From positions 1 through 64,000 of the forward strand of contig JAWPHD010010298.1 in assembly GCA_037043455.1 (NCBI GenBank): a DNA stretch of 64,000 nt, in the 5' to 3' direction. Below are positions 45,735 through 58,517 of this stretch, one piece after another. Position numbers and translations under genes: made by a program. Under the pieces are notes generated by a model, which saw nothing but the letters and a program-made list of their open reading frames with translations, was not told where the DNA came from and searched no databases. The first letter of the stretch is position 1; every line of letters starts with the position of its first letter. The stretch is from Cyrtodaria siliqua. Its lineage: Eukaryota; Mollusca; Bivalvia; Adapedonta; Hiatellidae.

Positions 45735-48160
45735 CACATTATTTAGTTACTCGATGTAATGGATTTAAATCTAGGTATGCAATGTCTAGTCTGAATATCA
45801 TTTTTTGTCAAAACCTTTTTTACCCCAATAACAAACATTTTCCTGTAACCTTGAAATGTAATGCCACTATCTTTTTTGTTCAGACAAAGAGCAAATAATG
45901 TGTTTATGAATATAACTTTTTGTTTGGTTTAGTTAATTGGAATTGATAGTTATAAGTATTTTGTTATCTGTTTTACCAAAATGACCTATTTAGAATTCAC
46001 AGAAACAGTGAAGGGTGAGTACATGTATATATGCTACTGGATGATGGACAATGCTAGACACGTCTGTATGTCCCCTTGATTCCTGAATGAAGGCATGAAA
46101 GGTCAATAACCTCAGAGAATGTGGTGCCTTCACCACAGTCCCTATATAAACTAACATATCAGTGTGTTGGCTCATTTTGTGATTGAGAAATGGGGTTGGT
46201 ACTACAGCATGTTGGGAAGTAGAGTTGAGAATAAAGCATGAATGTTTTGTTTCAGATCCGATGTATTTCTGTCATTACAAATTCAATGACCTAACTGCTT
46301 AAAGTCTCCACTGACTGTATTTCAATATAATTTCAGAGGGCTTTAATATTATAAATTAGCACATTACTTTGAACAGTCCTGATTTTATTGAATTATTAAA
46401 ATTGTACTTTAAAAGAACTTAACAGTTATGTGGTGAAACCAAAAGATTTCAGACGAAAAATTATGTGGTTAAACCAAAAGATTTGCAGACGAAAAATATT
46501 TTTAAAACATTTGTGTAAAAGAGATGGCCATCTCCCACGAAAAACTTATTTAAATTGTGGAAATAGACTCAACGTGCATGCACAGCAATGTAAAGGCTTT
46601 ATTATGCTCCTTAATGTTTTTGAGAGTACACGAAAAATGTAGTTGTTGCATTGTTTGTCCGTCATTTTGTCTGTCTCTGATCACCCAGAAACTAAATCTA
46701 TTTGAATCCATCAAGATAACAAAAAAATCAAGCTGTACGTGCCACAATGACCACTCTTGTTAAGGAAAAAAAGAAGTAATGGTGTGGTTGTGACATGTCG
46801 TACAATAAAAATAAACAACTGAGAGTGAATCTTAAAAAGCCATTAATATGAGAATAACTAATTACATGTAATATGATACTGAAGTACCTCCATTTACAAT
46901 GCAAAAATATTATAAAGAAAAAAAATGACATGGTAACACAGGTTAATCCGTTAAAGTCTTGCAACTTATTTCCGAATGTGGTTCAGGTCCTTGTTGTAGC
47001 AGGCATAGCAAAGGCCTATTGTAATGCATGAAGATTTAGACATGTAAAGCTATATCTGATATCTGGGCGGGAAATGGACATTGGGTATTTGCATGGAAAG
47101 TGTAAGTATAAGAGGTAGTGGGTACGCTGGTGTATTTAGGGCTTTGGTTTTATTTGTATTTCACTCATTTCCTAATATGCATCCAGTAAATCTGAAAATG
47201 TGAACAATTTTGCCCAATAAAAACAAACTCTACTGAAATAAGAATTATTACACAAAAGAGTATTTGTAAACTGAATTCTTTGTAAAATATAAATTCTGTC
47301 ATGCATTGTATCAGTGATATATATACGTCATTTGCAAGAAGGAAATTGACATCATTTAGTAATTTTAGTTTATTTAGTATTTTTTACTCTTCATTTTCAC
47401 AAAAATAAGTCAGATAATTTATGAAGAGAAAAAAATCAAATCTTACCTTTAAGTAGACAAAACAGAGGAAGAAAACACTGTTTTATTTGGCAATATATTC
47501 AGTTCCTTGGTAGCAGTAAGATGGACTGATTGGATATAAGTATACACGCAGCTTTCTGTGTCACATTACTAAGATGGCTGACACAATGGGGTCACTTTGT
47601 CATGTCAAATATTTGTCAGCAGGGAGTTTCATTTGTTCTGTGGAATTAAATTGGTGTTTATTTAATTAACAGCTACAGCTAAAAGAATATGTACTAAGGT
47701 TATTTTTATAGTTAATTTCTCAAGAGGGAGAGCATTTTGAATCAGAATGTGTTTTTTTCAAGACGAGCATGTCACCACTAAACTACAGTGCACCCCCTGT
47801 AGAAGAGCTTTCAAAAAAAACAAAAACATTTGTTTATAATATAATTGTATATTCAATAAAAAGGTCCTTCACTATTTAGAAGCCAGTTCATATTGCGATT
47901 AGAATGCCCTGGGTGTTGAATGTTTTACTATGGTGATGGCAACAAGTGTTCCATGTTTGGTGTCCATAAGGAATAGATGCTACATGCGCCCCATTCAGCT
48001 AATAGCTTAGTTACTCCCCTACCCCCACCCAATTATGGTTGATGGTGTTATAAATGTTAATTACAGCAGCATGGTAGAATTTCATGTTGCATAAATAATT
48101 CAAGTTATAGTTACATTGCAGTGTGTTTCCCCAGCTTCACATCCTCACAGCTCAAGAAAT
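45735..48160. other. GNPTAB intron 3 sequence, nothing firm
   Basis: AT-rich intronic sequence with no exon, RNA gene or clear repeat that I can support. Confidence 0.5.
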
Positions 48161-48164
48161 ATCC

Positions 48165-48970
48165 CTGCTAAATAACGGCAAAATTACACTACAAAACCGT
48201 TTATCAAAATTCTATCCATGTGTTCAGGTCCAGTGACAGGTCATATAATAATGTATAAAAAAAATTATGTACTGATTAAAAGTAAAGGTTTATTCACGGG
48301 TTATTAAACTAACCTGGTTTGAATATGCATAAAATGAATGAGTTGGTAAACCCTTTAAGACCAGTTTTAAATGAGGATGTATATAGAGTTGGAAAACACA
48401 TACATTTTATGATTTTTGTTTGTTCCCGTAATTTTATTTATAAAAATAGCCAACTTTATAGCATGTATGTATTCACCGTGGAGTTATTAATCATTCTGAA
48501 ACAATGTTGAGGGTTAATGGCCGCAATTGTTTGTGAGGTTAATTGTTTTTAAAGTATTACACAAGCAATGGGTAGCCTTAGACCTATTATAACAATGGTG
48601 TATTTAGGGCGAACTAGTGTCAGAAACACATAATGTAGGGTATATAGGGATTTCATGGGCTTTATATAGTTTCACTTTGTTGTGTTTTTACAGAAATCTT
48701 ACAAACCATTTGGGAGACAAAGAAGCATAATTTTTTTTTAACACATCTTGTTTTGGTTTTTCAATTTTAAGAAACTAATTATAACGTCCCAAATAACGGC
48801 AAAATCACATTACAAAACCGTTTTTCAAACTCTGTCCAGATGTTCACTTCAGGTCATGTAATAATGTATAGAAAGTATTATATTAAAAGTATAGAGTTTT
48901 TTCACGGGTTCTTAAAAGCCCTCAAGTGAATATGTGTAAAATGAATTACGAATTGGTAACTCTTAATTCA
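48165..48970. repeat. Pair of direct repeats of about 180 bp
   Basis: 48165-48350 and 48785-48970 share 'aaataacggcaaaat-acat', 'acaaaaccgtttttcaaa', 'ataataatgtata' and 'tcacgggtt'. Spacer of about 430 bp. Intron 3. Confidence 0.7.
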
Positions 48971-49398
48971 ACACTCCAGTTTTGTGGTTTGACCTGGTTT
49001 GTTAAACACCTAATATTGTGTTTATAGAGTTTGGATTCTCAAAATATGTAAGTTGTATATACCTTGTCCTCAGTAAATTTAGTAATGGTGAACATTTGTT
49101 GTAAAATTTGGCTGTTGTTGGTGGGATAACTACTTTAATATTGGTGAGAAGGAAAAAAAGGTAGGGTCAGGGCCAATGTTTAGGTAGGGTCTGGGTCCCC
49201 TAAACACATCATATCTTTAATAGGCTTATAGATGAGGCTAATGAGAGGATATCCTGGTTCACGCTTGTCCATTACCATTAGAGATTTGTTTTCATGTGTT
49301 TGTGGTAATTTCACACGTTAATACATTTCCTTATATTTGAGGCCTTGTTATAAGAGTAGATTCCCCATGGTTCTCCACAGTTTTTCAGTCACATGATA

Positions 49399-50106
49399 CA
49401 GACCCTGTTGCATTTAAGTACCCAAAATAAATGCAGAACAAACGCAGAATGAACACAGAATGAACGCTGTATGATCTAAACACTGAATTCAAAATGAAAG
49501 CTGAGTGCATTTATATAATTGCAAAACGAACAATGAATGTATTTTTTAAACAGTGAATACTGAAAATGAAGGCAACCACTGAAATGCATTTCTAAAAAAT
49601 GCAATTTTTAAAATGTACGCAAATGCATTTCCCTGTTTCGGATAACTTCTATTGTTATCCTTTTTGAATGCGGTTGAGTCGATAATTACCACAATTCACT
49701 CGCTTTTAATTCCAAATAACATTTTTTGCAGAGGCAGTATCTGACTGTTATTTTACTGAAGAGCTGCATAAACTTTAAGAATGATATAATTTGGGAGAAA
49801 ACAATAAACGCTGCACGAACAAACACAAATGCAATTTCTCCGTTCGTACATTTAAAGGCAAGCATTCTGTTGCGTTCAGGAATACAGTTCAGTACATTGG
49901 AATAAACGAAGAGTTTCGTTTATACTTGCTGAATTCATTAAGAATGCAAATGAGTGCATTTAAAAAAAAAAGCCTTTTATAGAAAACGATGAAATGTAAA
50001 CGGAATGCAAGCAGAGCGCAAAAAGAATGCACGCCTAGCACAAACGGAGGGCAAGCGGAATGCAAATTGAATGCATTTTTTGGGTACTTGAACTCAACTG
50101 GGTCTG
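49399..50106. mobile_element. 708-bp MITE rich in AATGCA/AACGCAGAATGAACG words
   Basis: The left end CAGACCCTGTTGCATTTAAG then TACCCAAAA, and the right end TTTTTGGGTACTTGAACTC then AACTGGGTCTG, are inverted repeats of about 30 bp. Both interior flanks carry many 'gaatgcaa' / 'cgcagaatgaac' words. The CAG end fits a hAT-like origin. Non-coding. Confidence 0.75.
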
Positions 50107-50468
50107 TGTGTTTTGTTAGACGAGAGTTTGTGATCATATGAGATGCATTTACTTACCTACTAACTTCTAAGCTGTGCTTTTAAAGCTAAACGGAAACTGT
50201 TAAGCACCATGGGATGTTATATTTTGAAAGCCAAGTTAAACTTAACTACTGCGAATAATGATATGAGGAGAACCCTGGATTGAATACATATAGCACTTTT
50301 ATTTTTAGAATTATTTATTTTTTCCTCATTCCACATGGTTCAGGTATAACATGTACACAAAACAGGAACTCTTGTAAATAATAAAAAAAAGTATTTTGGA
50401 GGGGAAAAAATCAAACGGAAAATAATTGATTTTATTTAATTTAGTCACGGAATGTTTTTATTTTTCAG

Positions 50469-50665
50469 AAAAATAAAATGTGTCTTCAGCAATTGTCTAC
50501 CAAGTAATATAGTAGTCATTGACCCGAATTTGCCAGAAAATATGACCTTGACCCAGTTAGGACTTATGTACTCTGTGTTCACGCATGCCAAGGTCATGTT
50601 CAAGGTCACCTCTCCAATAGACTATGGCAACTATACCGCTGTTGTGTTTACAGAGGAAGAACATG
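50469..50665 (+). CDS. GNPTAB: GNPTAB exon 4
   Basis: Acceptor TTTTTCAG, 197 bases, donor GTAGGT. It encodes CVFSNCLPSNIVVIDPNLPE, then NMTLTQLGLMYSVFTHAKVM and ending TAVVFTEEEH. This aligns with the family stretch C...HC-K...V-VL-PALPANITLKDL--LYPSF. Potential N-glycosylation at NMT and NYT. It enters in phase 2 and leaves in phase 1. Confidence 0.9.
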
Positions 50666-50669
50666 GTAG

Positions 50670-51090
50670 GTAACATGTATACTAGTCAGAAATTATGACC
50701 TTGACCCAGTGTTTAGTTCTGCCAAGATTATTTTCAAGGTCACACTTTACTATGAGTAAATTTACATACGTAAAGCAAAGCAAAGCAAAACCTTGCACAT
50801 CAGTGTTTTAGAAGAATAACAATTTTAATGTTTGTTTAACAGAACTACATTTTTATACCCATAAATCACGGAAGATTGGGCAAATTGCTTTGGCTTTGTT
50901 TGTATGTATGTGCATCCATAAACACAACATTAAATCGTGGGTTTAGGGTTAGAGTTGTTATAGCTTTGAAAATCAGTTAAAATAAAAGATTGTGTAGTTT
51001 TCTTTTGGGGCATTTTTTGAATTACATACAAAAGAAAAAACATACGAAGATAAGTTCATGACAACATGTACCCTTTTTTGATTTTTTTGT
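50670..51090. other. GNPTAB intron 4 start, nothing recognised
   Basis: No repeat or coding signal apart from AT-rich sequence. Confidence 0.4.
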
Positions 51091-51862
51091 TTTTTAGCTC
51101 TACTGGCCAAGGGCAAGCAGAGCTTATGGGATGTCATGTTGTCCGTCGTCCATCCGTCGTTAACTTTTGTCTAGTTATATAATATACGATAGGGCCTTCA
51201 TTTTTTCATCTGATCTTTACCAAACTTTACCAGATTGTTAATATCAATAAAAACTTGGACAAGTTCGAGAACCAGCCAGATCTGACCACAAACAGCGGAG
51301 TTATGGCCCTTGATTTAGTTAAAAATGCTATATTTTGCCTCGTTAAGACGAGCGCCTTCATTTTCATTTTATCTTTACTAAACTTTAATCAGACAAGTTT
51401 GAAAACCAGCCAGGTCAGACCAGTAACAGCAGAGTTATGGCCCTTTTTTTTTTTATAGTTAAAACTGCTATATTTTGCCTCCTTAAGACGATAGGGCCTA
51501 CAATATTCATCCGTTCTTTACCAAACGTAACCTGATTGTTAATATCAATAAAAGCTCGGACATGTTCGAAAACCAGCCAGATCGGACCAGTAACAGCGGA
51601 ATTATGGCCTTTGATTTAGTTAAAACTGCTATATTTTGCCTCCTTAAGATGATAGGACTTACATTTTTCATCCGATCTTTACCAAACTTTACCAGATTGT
51701 TAATGTCAATGAAAGCTTGGACAGGTTCGAAAACCAGCCAGATCGGACCAGTAACAGCGGAGTTTATGGCCCTTTATTTCGTTAAAAATGCTATATTTTG
51801 CCTCGTTAATACGATAGGGCCTAAATTTTTCATCTGATCTTTACCAAACATTACCAGATTCT
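51091..51862 (+). repeat. Hairpin-ended tandem-repeat element, copy E
   Basis: The head is TTTTTAGCTCTACTGGCC...GCAGAGCTTATGGGATG with a GTCCGTCG leader. It has four units of about 170 bp with 'accagccagatcggaccagt', 'aacagcggagttatggccc' and 'gctatattttgcctc'. These are the same unit as copy A (1-916) in the opposite orientation. No 3' hairpin was seen at its end. Confidence 0.8.
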
Positions 51863-51916
51863 TTGACTTTTCTTTTTCATAATGAAGTTAATTTTAATTG
51901 TTTTTATAATATATTT

Positions 51917-53167
51917 TTAGCTCTACTGATCAGAGATCAGCAGAGCTTATGCCGTGGTGCGGCGTCCGTCGTCCGTCTGTCCGTAAACTTTTATTTGTAG
52001 CGACAACTCCTCTGAAACTACTGGATGGATATTCATGAAACTTTACAGAAATGTTGCCCATAAAGTCTAGTTGATCCTAGCAAAAATTCATGTTGATGTG
52101 AAATCCAAGATGGCCGCCAAAGCTAAAAATAGAGTTTTAAAATACAAGTTTGTAGCGACTACTTCTTGAAAACTATAAGTGATATTGATATGGGACTTTT
52201 TCTAAAATGATCAGCATGACATGATGTTGATCCTTGTCAAAAATCGTTTTGATTCAACGTTAAACATGGCTGCCAGCGGCCATCTTTGTTTACATTGAGT
52301 TATATAGTAAAAACTTGTAGCGACTACTCCTCTGAAACTACTTGGCGGATTGTCATGAAACTTTACAGGAATGTTGCTCTTGATATCTTATTGATCCTAG
52401 CAAAATTTCAGATCTGCCAGAAATTCAAGATGGCTGTCACAGTTAAAAATAGATTTTTAAAAAATAAGTTTGTAGCGACTACTTCTTGAAAACTATAAGT
52501 GATATTGATATGGGACTTTTTCTAAAATGATCAGCATGACATGATGTTGATCCTTGTGGAAAATTATTTTTATTCGACTTTAAACATGGCTGCCAGTGGC
52601 CATCTTAGGTTACATAGAGTTATATAGTAAAAACTTGTAGCGTCTACTCCTCTGAAACTACTTGACGGATGTTCATGAAACTTCACAGGAATGTTGCTCT
52701 CGAAGTCTAGTTGCTCCTAGAAAAATTTCAGGTCGGCCGGAAATTCAAGATGGCCGCCACAGCTAAAAATAGAGTTTTAAAATAAATAAGTTTGTAGCGA
52801 CTACTTCTTGAGAACTATAAGTGATATTGATATGGGACTTTTTCTAAAATGATCAGTATGACATGATGTTGATCCTTGTGGAATTTTTTTTTGATTCGAC
52901 TTTTAACATGGCTGCCAGTGGCCGTCTTTGGTTACATAGAGTTATATAGTAAAAACTTGTAGCGACTACTCCTCTGAAACTACCTGACGGATGTTCATGA
53001 AACTTCACAGGAATGTTGCTCTTAATGTCTAATTGATCCTAGCAAAATTTCAGGTCGGCCGGAAATTCAAGATGGCCGCCACGGTTAAAAATAGATTTTC
53101 AAAAAACAAGTCTGTAGCGACTACTTCCTGAAATCAAAATCAATCAGTAGAGCTTCAAGGTCATTGA
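51917..53167 (+). repeat. Hairpin-ended tandem-repeat element, copy F
   Basis: The head is TTTTTAGCTCTACTGATC then AGAGATCAGCAGAGCTTATG with a CGTCCGTCGTCC leader. About four units of 315 bp follow with 'aaattcaagatggccgcc' and 'tagcgactacttcttgaaaa'. The end is AGTAGAGCTTCAAGGTCATT then GACCTCTTGTTTT. Same family as copy B (2230-5113), in plus orientation. Confidence 0.85.
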
Positions 53168-53177
53168 CCTCTTGTTT

Positions 53178-53363
53178 TATTAGCTCTACTAGCCAAGTTT
53201 GAAAACCAGCCAGATCGGACCAGTAACAGCGGAGTTATGACTCTTGATTTAGTTAAAAATGCTATATTTTGCCTTGTTAAGACGATAGTCACTTGCTTCA
53301 TTGATGTCATAAGAGCCATGTTAGCCAGTAGAGTATCCACAGGCCCTCTTGGGCCTCTTGTTT
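53178..53363 (+). repeat. Short hairpin-ended element, copy G
   Basis: Starts TTAGCTCTACTAGCCAAG and ends AGTAGAGTATCCACAGGC then CCTCTTGGGCCTCTTGTTTT. It has one internal unit and closely matches 25446-25692. Confidence 0.75.
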
Positions 53364-53379
53364 TAAGTTTTGATAAATT

Positions 53380-53480
53380 ATACCCCCGCTTTCACAAAGT
53401 AAAGTGGGGGCTATAAAGGAATCATGTTGTCCATCACGTCCCATCGCGTAAGACATGTTTGTCCCATCACATTTCCATCC
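53380..53480 (+). repeat. Head of another hairpin-led repeat
   Basis: CCCCCGCTTTCACAAAG then TAAAGTGGGGG forms a hairpin, followed by GTCCATCACGTCCCATC-type leader. Only the head is present. Confidence 0.5.
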
Positions 53481-53741
53481 CATTGCGTAATACATTCTTA
53501 TTCCTTGCATTCCTCAAACAGTCTGGAATGGGTTGTTCCCAAACTACACACATAACAATTGATGACCTTATGTCCCTTGACATCACTCATTTGTTGATTG
53601 CCTAATTTATTACATAATTATGTCCCTTTGACTTAGAATTTAAGTGGGATATTTTAGTTCTAGTTTTATGTTGTACGTTTACTCTAAAGATAATTTATTG
53701 AAGTAATATGTTTCATACTATGTTATGTTTTATATATGCAG

Positions 53742-53809
53742 TTTTGGAGGCATTGAATAAAACTCTGAAGGTCGGAGGTCACAATACAACGATAGTCAGG
53801 TGTTACATC
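53742..53809 (+). CDS. GNPTAB: GNPTAB exon 5
   Basis: Acceptor ATATGCAG, 68 bases, donor GTAAGT. With the carried G it encodes VLEALNKTLKVGGHNTTIVR then CYI, aligning to the family stretch before the YLTTDKE-like segment. NKT and NTT are potential N-glycosylation sites. It ends in phase 0. Confidence 0.85.
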
Positions 53810-54475
53810 GTAAGTCAGTTGTACTTCTCGGAACTGTAGATATTTTTACTGCTTAAAAAAAAGCAAGAGGTTTTCTACTTGCTATTTTAATCAAGGTACT
53901 TCCATTAATAAGTTAAAACCTCGATTCATTTTAGAAGGATTGCTATATGTGTTCACACTCAGCTAGATGCAGGAACGTAATAATGTATAATTATACTTAC
54001 TTATATCCACCTACTTAATTAAGTTAGATAAATATGTTCAGTGATTAAATGTAGACTGAGACCTAGTGGATTTCTTTTGTTACTTGAAACATTTAGCAAG
54101 TGCTAATATTTTCTACTTGCAATCTGCAAAATTCTACTTGCATTTAGCAAGTAAATAAGTCTTAAATTGAACCCTGACCTTAATATTAGACACATGCTTA
54201 GAACAATTTTCATCGTGTAAATATGGAATAAATTATTCCATAGGATAATACATACAAATATTTGTTAAAGAAGTATGAGTAAACTACTCAAATACTCAGC
54301 TTATCTACGGCTCTGTCTGCTTCACCCGATTGAGTATGTCATAATATTGCGATCTGGGCAAAGTTTTTGGCAGATATATAATGCAAAATGTTATATCGAA
54401 GAAGCTATGGTCAATTTTGCATCATTCATATATTAATAATGTCCTGTCCATTGGGAAAATTAAAGATAATTCAGT
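53810..54475. other. GNPTAB intron 5 start, nothing recognised
   Basis: AT-rich intronic sequence; only short repeated words such as 'ctacttgca'. Confidence 0.4.
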
Positions 54476-54477
54476 TG

Positions 54478-57400
54478 TAACCCTTAACCGGCTACATATA
54501 TGTAATGGATTGTTCTTTCTTTGAATTAAGACCATTCCATTTATGTGACAGAGGGGTGTTTTGGGGAAAATGACTGATCAGCAGCCATACACTGTAAACC
54601 CTGATCAGCCTGCGAGTTACTTGCAGGCTGATCTGGGTTTACAATGGACACAAAGGCTATTATAGGCGTGCTGAGTTACTCGCAGGCTGATCTGGGTTTA
54701 CGATGGACACAAAGGCTATTATAGTCGTGCTGAGTTACTTGCAGGCTGATCTGGGTTTACGATGGACACAAATGCTATTATAGGCGTGCTGAGTTACTTG
54801 CAGGCTGATCTGGGTTTGCGATGGACACAAAGGCTATAATAGGCGTGCTGAGTTACTTGCAGGCTGATCTGGGTTTGCGATTGACACAAAGGCTATTATA
54901 GACGTGCTGAGTTACTTGCAGGCTGATCTGGGTTTACGATGGACACAAAGGCTATTATAGGCGTGCTGAGTTACTTGCAGGCTGATCTGGGTTTACGATG
55001 GACACAAAGGCTATTATAGGCGTGCTGAGTTACTTGCAGGCTGATCTGGGTTTACGATGGACACAAAGGCTATTATAGGCGTGCTGAGTTACTTGCAGGC
55101 TGATCTGGGTTTACAATGGATACAAAGGCTATTATAGGCGTGCTTAGCGGGTTAAGGCAGGCTGATCTGGGTTTACAATGGACACAAAGGCTATTATAGT
55201 CGTGCTGATCTGGGTTTACAATGGACACAAAGGCTATTATAGGCGTGCTGAGTTACTTGCAGGCTGATCTGGGTTTACGATGGACACAAAGGCTATTATA
55301 GGCGTGCTGAGTTACTTGCAGGCTGATCTGGGTTTACAATGGACACAAAGTCTATTATAGGCGTGCTTAGCGGGTTAAGGCAGGCTGATCTGGGTTTACA
55401 ATGGACACAAAAGGCTATTATAGGCATGCTTAGCGGGTTAAGGCAGGCTGATCTGGGTTTACAATGGACACAAAGGCTATTATAGTCGTGCTGATCTGGG
55501 TTTACAATGGTCACAAAGGCTATTATAGGCGTGCTGAGTTACTTGCAGGCTGATCTGGGTTAACAATGGACACAAAGGCTATTATAGGCGTGCTTAGCGG
55601 GTTAAGGCAGGCTGATCTGGGTTTACAATGGACACAGAGGCTATTATAGGCGTGCTTAGCGGGTTAAGGCAGGCTGATCTGGGTTTACAATGGACACAAA
55701 GGCTATTTTAGTCTTGCTTAGCGGGTTAAGGCAGGCTGATCTGGGTTTACAATGGACACAAAGGCTATTATAGGCGTGCTGAGTTACTTGCAGGCTGATC
55801 TGGGTTTACGATGGACACAAAGGCTATTATAGGTGTGCTGAGTTACTTGCAGGCTGATCTGGGTTTACAATGGACACAAAGGCTATTATAGTCGTGCTGA
55901 TCTGGGTTTACAATGGACACAAAGGCTATTATAGGCGTGCTGAGTTACTTGCAGGCTGATCTGGGTTTACAATGGACACAAAGGCTATTATAGGCGTGCT
56001 TAGCGGGTTAAGGCAGGCTGATCTGGGTTTACAATGGACACAAAGGCTATTATAGGCGTGCTTAGCGGGTTAAGGCAGGCTGATCTGGGTTTACAATGGA
56101 CACAAAGGCTATTATAGTCGTGCTGATCTGGGTTTACAATGGACACAAAGGCTATTATAGGCGTGCTGAGTTACTTGCAGGCTGATCTGGGTTTACGATG
56201 GACACAAAGGCTATTATAGGCGTGCTGAGTTACTTGCAGGCTGATCTGGGTTAACAATGGACACAAAGGCTATTATAGGCGTGCTTAGCGGGTTAAGGCA
56301 GGCTGATCTGGGTTTACAATGGACACAGAGGCTATTATAGGCAAGCTTAGCGGGTTAAGGCAGGCTGATCTGGGTTTACAATGGACACAAAGGCTATTTT
56401 AGTCGTGCTTAGCGGGTTAAGGCAGGCTGATCTGGGTTAACAGTGGACACAAAGGCTATTATAGTCGTGCTGATCTGGGTTTACGATGGACACAAAGGCT
56501 ATTATAGGCGTGCTGATCTGAGTTTACAATGGTCACAAAGGCTATTATAGTCGTGCTGATCTGGGTTTACAATGGACACAAAGGCTATTATAGGCGTGCT
56601 GAGTTACTTGCAGGCTGATCTGGGTTTACGATGGACACAAAGGCTATTATAGGCGTGCTGAGTTACTTGCAGGCTGATCTGGGTTAACAATGGACACAAA
56701 GGCTATTATAGGCGTGCTTAGCGGGTTAAGGCAGGCTGATCTGGGTTTACAATGGACACAGAGGCTATTATAGGCAAGCTTAGCGGGTTAAGGCAGGCTG
56801 ATCTGGGTTTACAATGGACACAAAGGCTATTTTAGTCGTGCTTAGCGGGTTAAGGCAGGCTGATCTGGGTTAACAGTGGACACAAAGGCTATTATAGTCG
56901 TGCTGATCTGGGTTTACGATGGACACAAAGGCTATTATAGTCGTGCTGATCTGAGTTTACAATGGTCATAAAGGCTATTATAGGCGTGCTGATCTGGGTT
57001 TACAATGGACACAAAGGCTATTATAGGCATGCTGATCTGGGTTTACAATGGTCACAAAGGCTATTATAGGCGTGCTGATCTGGGTTTACAATGGTCACAA
57101 AGGCTATTATAGGCGTGCTGCTCTGGGTTTACGATGGACACAAAGGCTATTATAGGTGTGCTGATCTGGGTTTACAATGGTCACAAAGGCTATTATAGGC
57201 GTGCTGATCTGGGTTTACAATGGTCACAAAGGCTATTATAGGCGTGCTGATCTGGGTTTACAATGGTCACAAAGGCTATTATAGGCGTGCTGATCTGGGT
57301 TTACGATGGACACAAAGGCTATTATAGGCGTGCTTAGCGGGTTAAGGCAGGCTGATCTGGGTTTACAATGGACACAAAGGCTATTATAGTCGTGCTTAGC

Positions 57401-57858
57401 GGGTTAAGGCAGGCTGATCTAGGTTTACAATGGTCACAAAGGCTATTATAGTCGTGCTGATCTGGGTTTACAATGGACACAAAGGCCATTATAGGCGTGC
57501 TGATCTGGATTTACAATGGACACAAAGGCCATTATAGGCGTGCTGAGTTACTTGCAGGCTGATCTGGGTTTACAATGGTCACAAAGGCTATTATAGGTGT
57601 GCTGATCTGGGTTTACAATGGTCACAAAGGCTATTATAGGCGTGCTGATCTGGGTTTACGATGGACACAAAGGCTATTATAGGCGTGCTTAGCGGGTTAA
57701 GGCAGGCTGATCTGGGTTTACAATGGACACAAAGGCTTTTATAGTCGTGCTGATCTGGGTTTACAATGGACACAAAGGCTATTATAGGCGTGCTGATCTG
57801 GGTTTACAGTGGACACAAAGGCTATTATAGGCGTGCTTAGCGGGTTAAGGGTTAATAG
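54478..57858. repeat. 3.3-kb satellite grown from a TTAACCCTTAACC MITE
   Basis: The left edge AACCCTTAACCGGCTACATA and following sequence match the solo MITE at 11325-11515, and the right edge is GCGGGTTAAGGGTTAA, its inverted end. Between them are roughly sixty copies of the 43-bp core 'gatctgggtttacaatggac' plus 'acaaaggctattataggcgtgct'. Copies are separated by nothing, by 'gagttacttgcaggct' (59-bp unit) or by 'tagcgggttaaggcaggct' (62-bp unit). Different spacer types occur in blocks, suggesting higher-order amplification. Confidence 0.9.
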
Positions 57859-58011
57859 TTTCCGAGCTAAGCTTTTGATGGATCATTTCATAAAGTTTAT
57901 ATCAAACAATCTTCCTCTGGACGACCAGTTCTCAGATCTGTTATTCTAACATTAAAAGCTAGAACTTGAGTACAAGTAACCAGTCTAATTCTTTACATCG
58001 CAAGGTGATTA

Positions 58012-58266
58012 CAAATTAAATCCCACATCAAATTGGATTTTTATAGTTGCACTAACAGCTAAGATCATGTGGCGATTTATTTCTGCTTTCATTGATGGAG
58101 GAAGATCCCAGGTGTCCACCCGGGAAATTTTCTTGCATGGGCAGTCACCTGGGTAGAACCACTGACGTTCCATAAGCCAGCTGATTAGCTTCCTCGCATA
58201 AAAATTTCTGGTCACATGAGGGTGCGGGGCAAGTGATATCATGTCACCACTCGGCCACGGATGCCC
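58012..58266 (-). mobile_element. tRNA-Ser-type SINE, second copy
   Basis: On the minus strand the head GGGGGCATCCGTGGCCGAGT is followed by a body with 'cagtggttctacccaggtga' and 'cacctgggatcttcctcc'. Same family as 45450-45718, with a shortened head. Confidence 0.8.
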
Positions 58267-58385
58267 CCATCTTTGAAACGGGAATATACCGTGGACGGGT
58301 TCTTGAGAATAATAGTATTTCCAGACTTTGTCAGGTTTGTTTTAAATTTGCTGTCATCACTGTAACTAGTCTGTGACTATTTCAG

Positions 58386-58517
58386 ACATCTGATGCCACC
58401 ATCCAGAATGGTATCAAGCTGACGGACCAGATCATCATGTCCGGATTCCCCCACACCCTGACCACTGAGGAACTCAAGATGAAGTTGCCAGAGAAACATC
58501 AGAAAGTTATAGAAAAG
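58386..58517 (+). CDS. GNPTAB: GNPTAB exon 6
   Basis: Acceptor TATTTCAG, 132 bases (44 codons), donor GTACAT. It encodes TSDATIQNGIKLTDQIIMSG then FPHTLTTEELKMKLPEKHQK, matching the family segment ending LSGFP-TF-E---LK-KLPE. Phase 0 at both ends. Confidence 0.9.

Noticed and set aside
55296..57773. Minus-strand proteins rich in 'VNPDQ...HCKPRSA' repeats
   Set aside because: They are chance open frames created by the 43/59-bp satellite on the opposite strand; no splice sites or start context.
54570..57850. CRISPR-like regular array
   Set aside because: Units are contiguous tandem repeats with no unique spacers, in an intron of an animal gene; the variable parts are just three recurrent spacer types.
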